From: Hawksworthiomyces lignivorus
Lineage: Eukaryota > Ascomycota > Sordariomycetes > Ophiostomatales > Ophiostomataceae
DNA length: 64,000 nt
Direction of reading: 5' to 3'
NCBI GenBank assembly: GCA_002917075.1
Contig: NTMA01000002.1
Coordinates: 372,001 to 436,000 of the forward strand
Shown here: piece by piece, positions 58,505 to 64,000 of the stretch
How the letters are laid out: each line of letters opens with the position of its first letter
How positions within the stretch are numbered: position 1 is the stretch's first letter
The notes under the pieces: model-generated
Database searches by the model: none
The model's input: only the letters and a program-made list of their open reading frames with translations
What the model was told of the DNA's origin: nothing
Program-made: the position numbers and the translations under genes

Positions 58505-60650
58505 ATGACCGCGGCCGGTCTTGGCGCCGGTGGCAGTAGCCGCGAAGATGGCGGCGGCCGCAGCCGTGTCGGTGCCGCGTCGGCAATATCGGGCTACCGT
58601 CACGCGAACAGCGCCGGCAATGAAAATAACGCCGCAGCACCAGGCGACAGCGATGTACAGACGTCATCGCCGTCGACACGGCTGCTGACGCCTGAGAGCA
58701 GTGGCGGTGGCAGCGGTAGCGGCAGCGGCGGTGGCTATGGCAATGGCGGCGATCGGGAGCAGAAGGACGAAGTCGCCGACGGCGGCGGCAGGAGCGACGG
58801 CGAAGGCATTGAGCTGCAGCACCTGGGCCGGGAGAGTCGCCGGCGGTCATATTCATCATCGTCCTCATTATCCCTCTCGTCCGACTCGTCTTCTTCGCAT
58901 CCTCTCTCTGGCCGCCGCAGACGTCGTCACCACAGCTGGAAGTACACGGCCGAGGAGGAGCGGGTCGTCGTCCGCAAGTTTGACCGCCGCCTGGTCGTCT
59001 TCGTGGCCATGCTCTACATGCTGAGCTTCCTCGACCGGTCGAGTACGTTATTGAGAACACCCCCCCCTTCTGCGCTGTCTTGTCTTTCTCCACTCTTGGC
59101 GCTAACAGGGCACACAAGATATTGGCAACGCCCGCATCGCCGGCATGGACGCCGACCTCCAGACTGACCCGCCCCGCGATGACTGGTACGAGTGGGCCCT
59201 CACGGCCTTCTACGTCACCTACATCACCTTTGAGTGGATGGCGCTACTGTGGCGCGTGATCCCGGCCCACGCCTACGTGGCCTGCCTGGTGGCCGGCTGG
59301 GGCCTGGCGGCCAGCCTGCAGGCGGTCGCAGGCTCCTACCCTTGGCTGGTGGCGCTGCGCGTGCTGCTGGGCATCGGCGAGGCCGGGTTCGCGGGCATCC
59401 CGCTGTACCTGGCGCGCTTCTTCCGCCGCGACGAGCTGGCCCTGCGGACGGCCATCTTCATCGCCGCGGCGCCGCTGGCGACGACTTTCGCGGCGTCCCT
59501 GGCCTGGGCCATCCTGGCGCTGGGCCGCCACCTGGGGCCCATCGCGCCCTGGCGGCTGCTGTTTTTAATCGAGGGCTTCCCCTCGGTGCTGGCCGCCGTC
59601 GCCGCCTGGCGCGTCATCCCTGACGCACCTGACAAGGCGCGCTACCTGACGCGGCGCGAGAAGCGGCTGGCGCGGCGTCGGCTGGAGCGCGAGGACGGCG
59701 GCGGCGAGGACGACGACGACGACGACGACGACGAGAAGGAGGGCGACGGCGTCGACGGCGACGAAAAAATTCTAGGCGGCGGCGGCGGCGGCCACCGTAG
59801 CCTGCTCACCCGCCTGCGCGGCCTCCTGGGCGCCCTGGGCGTCCTGGCCGACCTCGTGGCCTGGCTCACGGCCGCCATGTTCTTCCTCACCAACATGGCC
59901 TACAGCTCGATGCCCGTCTTTTTGCCCACCATCCTGGCCGACATGGGCCACGAGGCCGCCGCCGCCCAGGCCCTGGCCGCCCCGCCCTACCTGGCCGCCT
60001 TTGTGCTCGTGCTGGCCACCGCCCACGCCTCGGACCGCATGCGCGCCCGCGCGCCCCTGCTGGCCGCCCACGCGCTGGCCTCGGCCGCCGGCTACGGCGT
60101 GCTGTCGCTGGGCGAGTCGAGCCTGGCCCGCGCCAGCGTCTGGCGCTACCTGGCCGTCTACCCGGCCGCCGTCGGCTTCTTCAACGTCGTCGTCCTGCTC
60201 ATCGCCTGGAACCTCAACAACCAGCGCGGCGCCGCCCGCCAGAGCGGCGCCTTTGCCCTCCTCCAGGTCGTCGGCCAGTGCGGGCCCCTCCTCGGCACCC
60301 GCCTCTACCCGGACGCCGACGCCCCGCTCTTCTTGCCCGGCATGCGCACCATGGCCGCCGCCATGCTGGCCGTCGCCCTCCTGGCCGTCGTCCTGCGCGC
60401 CGTCCTGCGGCGCCGCAACAGCCGCCTCGACGCCGCGGAGGCGCTGCGGCGGGCCAAGGAGGAAGAGGACGAAGACGACGACGACGACGACGACGAACAG
60501 GCTGCCGAAGATGGCGGAGCCGGCAGCAGCCATGGAGAGCGCGGCGACGCCTCCGCTGCTGGCGAAGAAGAGGGACTGGTTGGGCGACGAGGAAAGCGTC
60601 GCCGAAGCAGACGCCGCCAAGATGCGCCGGCGTTCCGATACATGCTCTAA
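58505..60650 (+). CDS. MFS transporter, anion:cation symporter (Dal5-like) family
   Basis: This is a membrane permease of the group that includes allantoate, nicotinate and other organic-anion carriers; the substrate cannot be told from sequence. Exons 58505-59042 and 59119-60650 (76-nt intron, GTACGT donor, CTAAC branch) give 689 residues. The splice forms FLDRSNIGNARIAG, the family signature after TM1. Twelve membrane helices can be traced, with RVLLGIGEAGFAGIP in TM4, WRLLFLIEGFPS in TM6 and AWNLNNQRGAARQSGAF before TM11. Unusual are a Gly/Ser-rich N-terminal extension of about 150 residues, an Asp run (about 370-400) in the central loop between TM6 and TM7, and a second acidic run near 625-645 followed by a basic C-terminus. 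The coding region is far more GC-rich than the flanking spacer. Confidence 0.9.
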
Positions 60651-60998
60651 AAACTCGCAAATATAAAAAGGGTTCATTTCGTGTTCTTTGATTTCTCATT
60701 TTGCCAGCACTTTTCTAAGAGCCATTTCCCCTTTTATGTCTATTAATCTATTCTAGTGGATAGCGTCCTGCCTCATAATATATAGAAGAATATCGAATTG
60801 AAGGTATGAATATCGTTCTAACAGGCTAGCTAAAAAAAATAAAAAGAGAAACAATACAATATTTAACATTCCCAAGCCCCTACTACACAAGCTATGGCTG
60901 ATATACAAGACCATAATGTGGATTTCATTTGCCACTGAATAGAGGGACTCAGTGAAGAGAGCCGTAGGCACCACGATGCTACACTCGGTTGCCAAGGA
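60651..60998. other. Spacer downstream of the MFS gene
   Basis: This AT-rich sequence probably holds the transporter's 3' end. Nothing else was recognised. Confidence 0.5.
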
Positions 60999-61193
60999 TT
61001 ATGTAGCGCAAACCCGCTTTCCGATGCTGTCTCGACCACATACTGGTCTGATAGCTGAGGGAGACGGCGCCGGAGCGGAGGCGGATGAGGAGGACGATGA
61101 GCTGGAAGATGCAACTGGAGGCTTGCAAACGGAGGCGAGAGCCACGCCAGTCCAGAGGAACAGAATGAAACCAATAAGCTGCGGGGCTTTCAT
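60999..61193 (-). CDS. Candidate small secreted protein
   Basis: An ATG frame of 64 codons begins with a textbook signal peptide: Lys2, then a hydrophobic core (LIGFILFLWTGVALA), with a likely cut after VALA. The mature part is short, starts SVCKPPVA and contains a nine-Ser run followed by Ala/Pro/Ser, then two further Cys before the stop. A GTATGT donor-like site lies at the codon after AIRP, so the real protein may be spliced and continue differently. I did not find an acceptor that clearly extends it. No family is recognised. The signal peptide is the only strong evidence; expression data would be needed to call it a gene. Confidence 0.35.
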   Translation of the reverse strand: MKAPQLIGFILFLWTGVALASVCKPPVASSSSSSSSSASAPAPSPSAIRPVCGRDSIGKRVCAT

Positions 61194-61965
61194 ATTGGAT
61201 GCCGATATCGAATTGCGTGAAGTACAGGGTTTCTCTGCAGGCGAATACGATGCGTCTTGGGTTGAGCGAGCGTATTGTGTTGAAACTGAACAAACGACTA
61301 TGATCCGTGTCTGGTTTGGATACTGCTATATCGCATAGGGCGTTTGGTCTTCTTCTACACAAAAACGAGAACATAGAAGCCCCGGAGCTTTCTACAAATA
61401 CAATAACTTATGCGCGTCGCACTTGTCCGCGCCTGATTCCCGGTGCCATGTGCTGCTAAGCAATCCGAAAGATATGTCCAAAGGAGGTGGCGTGAAAGGC
61501 GAAGAACAAGCCACAATATTGGCACTAATGGTCGAGCTGAAGAACAAGCTCCCTAGATGATCTCCAAAGTTCGAATTATCATAAGAGAGCCCTGTGCCTT
61601 TTCAGGAGAGATATTCTACAATTTGAACTACACGGACAACTCTATGAAAGGCAGCTGTACAAAGACTAAGCTCTTTCATCTTGCCCTTGAGATACAAAAT
61701 GCACCCCGTCATTGTGGGCCTTTGCGTATTGAGTATTTACTTTTACGAATACAGTCTATACAAAACACTCCCTTTTACGGTAACAACTTGCTGCATTCCA
61801 GAAAGCCCTGTGTTGGAGCAAATGCAAAAGAAAGGGAGAACAAATCAAACCAGGCAGGCATGGAATTTTTGAATGTAAAGCTTGTTGATAATCGGCAGCT
61901 ATTCAATGGCTAATTACATCTGTCGGTGAAGACGCTGGCATCCCATGTGTACAATTTGGGTTGGA
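61194..61965. other. Spacer upstream of the candidate secreted protein
   Basis: It contains the possible promoter of the small secreted frame. A 118-codon plus-strand frame at 61557-61913 (ATG would be internal) has no recognised motif. No gene is supported. Confidence 0.45.
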
Positions 61966-63263
61966 CTACTGCTTGGTTCCCCTTTTCCAACTTATGGCAC
62001 GTCTCAAAATCCCAGTGCCAACTAGACGCTCTCTTAACCGAGTAGCTTGTTTCTGTAGCCGCACCCGCATCCCCTTCCTTGAATGCAAGCTAAACTGTGA
62101 TGCAATCTCGTTAGAATGGCTACTAAGCGAGTCCCTGAGATTCCCCGATGCTGGCTTCACTTCCGCTGCTGTAAGTCCTTTTGCACATTCGTCCTTACAT
62201 TGTGACACCCCTTGACGCCTGAGGTTTGATTTATGTTGACGCCACCTGCAGAAAATATTTACTTTCCGTTTATTTCTCGCTACCTCAAAGGATCGAATTG
62301 TGTGCGGAGATTCAAATCGCTTTAGAGGTATCAAACTAGCTGAAGGTGACAGAGAACATGAGCTGGAACGGTACACTTCGGTCGTGTTGTCGTGGCGAAT
62401 ACCAGAATGCGAAGCAATGGATCGGTGAGTGCTATGTGAAAAACTGAAGGTCGACCGGCTGGCAGCATCTTCTAAGCTATCAAATATTTTAGAATCAAGC
62501 GTATCGTCGGTTAGATCCACGTGTCTTGGGTATGATTTCCGTGCTCTGGTACTTCTATTGATAGAATCTGCAGCACTAGAACGTGGTTCACACATTTGAG
62601 GAGGAGTCTCCGTGCCCGGGTCAAGATTCAAGGTTATCTCAAACTGTTGCAATTGTTGGCGAGTTCGTAAAGAATGAGCCGCTTGCGCAAGTGATATGTG
62701 CGAGCTCGATTTAGTTGAGAGCGTAACTGCAGACAATATCCTCTGGCTCAAGCTAGTTTGAGGCGATACCGAGAGTCCAGAAGGGCGAATCTGCTCTGAT
62801 GGATATGATGATGAGAGGCTATGAGCATGTCTCTCGGTCTCGTTAATGCATGCTCCGAAAGCGAGATCCGGATGTGATATTACCGACAAAGGAAGGTCTA
62901 GCCCCAACGCTGCCACATTTTCTTCTCGGGAGCCAATTCCCATCATACCAGCCGTCTCGGTCGTTGAAGGGCTGCAATGTGTGCGAAATATATTATTTGC
63001 TGGGTTTCCATTGTCTCTCTGGTCCTGGATAAGGCTGGCTTCAGCAGATCGTTCCAAGAATGGAAGATTGAAGGCTGGTTCATGATAGTGATGGTTCACA
63101 TTGTTCGAAGAGATGGATTGTGGTGCCAATTCGGAGACTTCTGCCAATGACTGAAATTTGCTAGGTTGGCTTGGGTCCGTGTGCCAAAGTCTGCCTCCCT
63201 GCGTACCACTGATCGATGCTTTATCTACCTATGATTCGGCGGAACACGAGAGTGACTCGCCAT
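61966..63263 (-). CDS. Unrecognised Ser-rich protein with basic C-terminus
   Basis: A long minus-strand frame (393 codons ending at 61966) has no ATG near its 5' end; it is open to a stop near 63232. A tentative two-exon model (63263-63229 and 63160-61966; GTAGAT donor, CCTAG acceptor, 68 nt) supplies an ATG (MASHSRVPPNHS) and gives 409 residues in frame. The protein is hydrophilic and Ser/Thr-rich through most of its length, with no membrane helix. It ends in a strongly basic segment of about 60 residues (MRVRLQKQATRLRERLVG and ISWKRGTKQ). There is also a basic patch RNKRKVNIFCRWRQHKSNLRR. Such patches could bind nucleic acid or acidic lipid, or act as a nuclear signal; that is inference. 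The donor is imperfect, so the 5' exon is the weak point. Confidence 0.55.
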
Positions 63264-63730
63264 TGTCGTCCTCTCTGCTTTGGCCACATAGGGGAGAGGA
63301 AGAAAAGGGTAGCATCTTCCGCCTTCTGTGAGTAGCCCTAATTAACTGCTTTGAAAAGAGAAAGCATGAATAAGAGTACTGGTGAGATTTAAGAACCTAG
63401 GCAATGAATACAGTTGAGTATTGGAGCTTTTAGGATAGATGATTGATTCCTCGAACAACATAGAGATGCGAGGAAATGCAAGAGAGTTCATATCGAAAAG
63501 ATGAATTAGCCACAATGTGCCCGCTAAGTAGTTTCTAAAGCTCGAAAGTCGCGTTATTGGCAGCTGCTCTTTCCCTATAATATGAATAAGAGTTTCTCAT
63601 AACGGCTAGGCGAAGTGCGCCAACAATCCATCTCTCCGTCATTCCACCTTCTCCACTGCCTTCACCTCGAACCTATGGAGAAATTCATATTCACTTCCCC
63701 AAAGAATCAGGCTCAAACTTGAGTAGGATT
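63264..63730. other. Spacer between two minus-strand genes
   Basis: This 470-base stretch has no gene of its own. It should contain the terminator of the gene entering from the right edge and the promoter of the Ser-rich protein gene. Confidence 0.5.
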
Positions 63731-64000
63731 TTATTTCATAATGATTTTCCCCGTCGTATCTGCCTCTATGTCTACTTCATGAGTCTCGTTGTTAAATATA
63801 TACATAGGTATATCGAGAGCCGTTTCATTGTGCCTGTATCCTACAACACATGCTCGCCAGCGAAGAGTTATCGTGTAGCCTAAGCCAATAATAAATGTAC
63901 AAAATGGAATAATTACATGTTCAAATGGTGAAGGAGAGGAGCAAGCCAGAAACAATGGGTTATGAATGGGCTCTGAGAGAGTCTCGTCCTCAATTGTCTC
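63731..64000 (-). CDS. C-terminal end of a membrane protein (truncated by window edge)
   Basis: The minus strand is open from the very edge of the window to a TAA at 63731, giving 89 residues with no start inside. It opens with an acidic stretch (ETIEDETLSEP), then has a hydrophobic helix (HVIIPFCTFIIGLGYTITL) followed by Arg-rich TLRWRAC, then a hydrophilic tail with two NET sequons ending in GKIIMK. This looks like the last membrane span and tail of a larger protein, but a terminal exon of something else is possible. No family is recognised. Confidence 0.45.
   Translation of the reverse strand, partial: ETIEDETLSEPIHNPLFLACSSPSPFEHVIIPFCTFIIGLGYTITLRWRACVVGYRHNETALDIPMYIFNNETHEVDIEADTTGKIIMK

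Noticed and set aside
59772..60677. 301-codon minus-strand frame opposite the MFS transporter
   Set aside because: GC-rich antisense shadow; the plus strand shows the transporter helices and signatures.

Overview
The window is nuclear DNA from a filamentous ascomycete (Pezizomycotina), most likely a Sordariomycete. The evidence is short spliceosomal introns of about 58-154 nt with TACTAAC/CTAAC-type branch points, GC-rich coding sequence in looser, AT-richer spacers, and a set of typical filamentous-fungal genes. The clearest of these is a head-to-head pair of chitin synthases with myosin-like heads (class V and class VII). I read no rRNA, tRNA, CRISPR array, bacterial-type operon or intact transposon.

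Layout. 0-7 kb is a compact housekeeping block: RPB8 (+), a Nudix/DUF4743 hydrolase (-), a Hikeshi/OPI10 protein (+) and the Golgi apyrase YND1 (-). 7-11.1 kb is spacer with a 13-bp tandem repeat and a possible decayed gene. 11.1-14.1 kb carries a four-exon PBI2-type proteinase B inhibitor and a mitochondrial 2-oxoacid dehydrogenase kinase. 14.8-31.8 kb is the class VII (-) and class V (+) chitin synthase pair, transcribed away from a 5.7-kb shared spacer. 32.4-41.2 kb has three minus-strand genes: a Xi-class GST (ECM4/GTO type) with a mitochondrial-looking extension, the ubiquitin E1 UBA1, and FKBP12. 41.2-54.3 kb is a 13-kb tract with no recognisable gene. 54.3-60.7 kb has an MSB2-type signalling mucin and a Dal5-like MFS transporter. 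The right end holds a candidate small secreted protein, an unrecognised Ser-rich basic protein and the 3' end of a membrane protein that runs off the window.

Functionally this is mostly housekeeping: transcription, ubiquitin activation, protein folding, Golgi glycosylation support, vacuolar protease control and mitochondrial 2-oxoacid control. A cell-surface theme is added by the two chitin synthases and the MSB2 sensor. Exon models were built by hand, joining exons so that frame, splice signals and family homology agree. In every multi-exon model the summed length is divisible by three. Several genes use very small exons (6, 13, 15, 16, 21, 25 and 28 nt), which a purely ORF-based reading would miss.

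I did not find a clearly undescribed multi-gene system. The observations most worth a second look are the likely dual targeting of the GST, the 4-codon uORF whose stop overlaps the kinase start codon, the GC-AG intron in the FKBP gene, the degenerate motor head of the class VII chitin synthase, the structured segment near 44.3 kb, and the gene-empty 41-54 kb tract.
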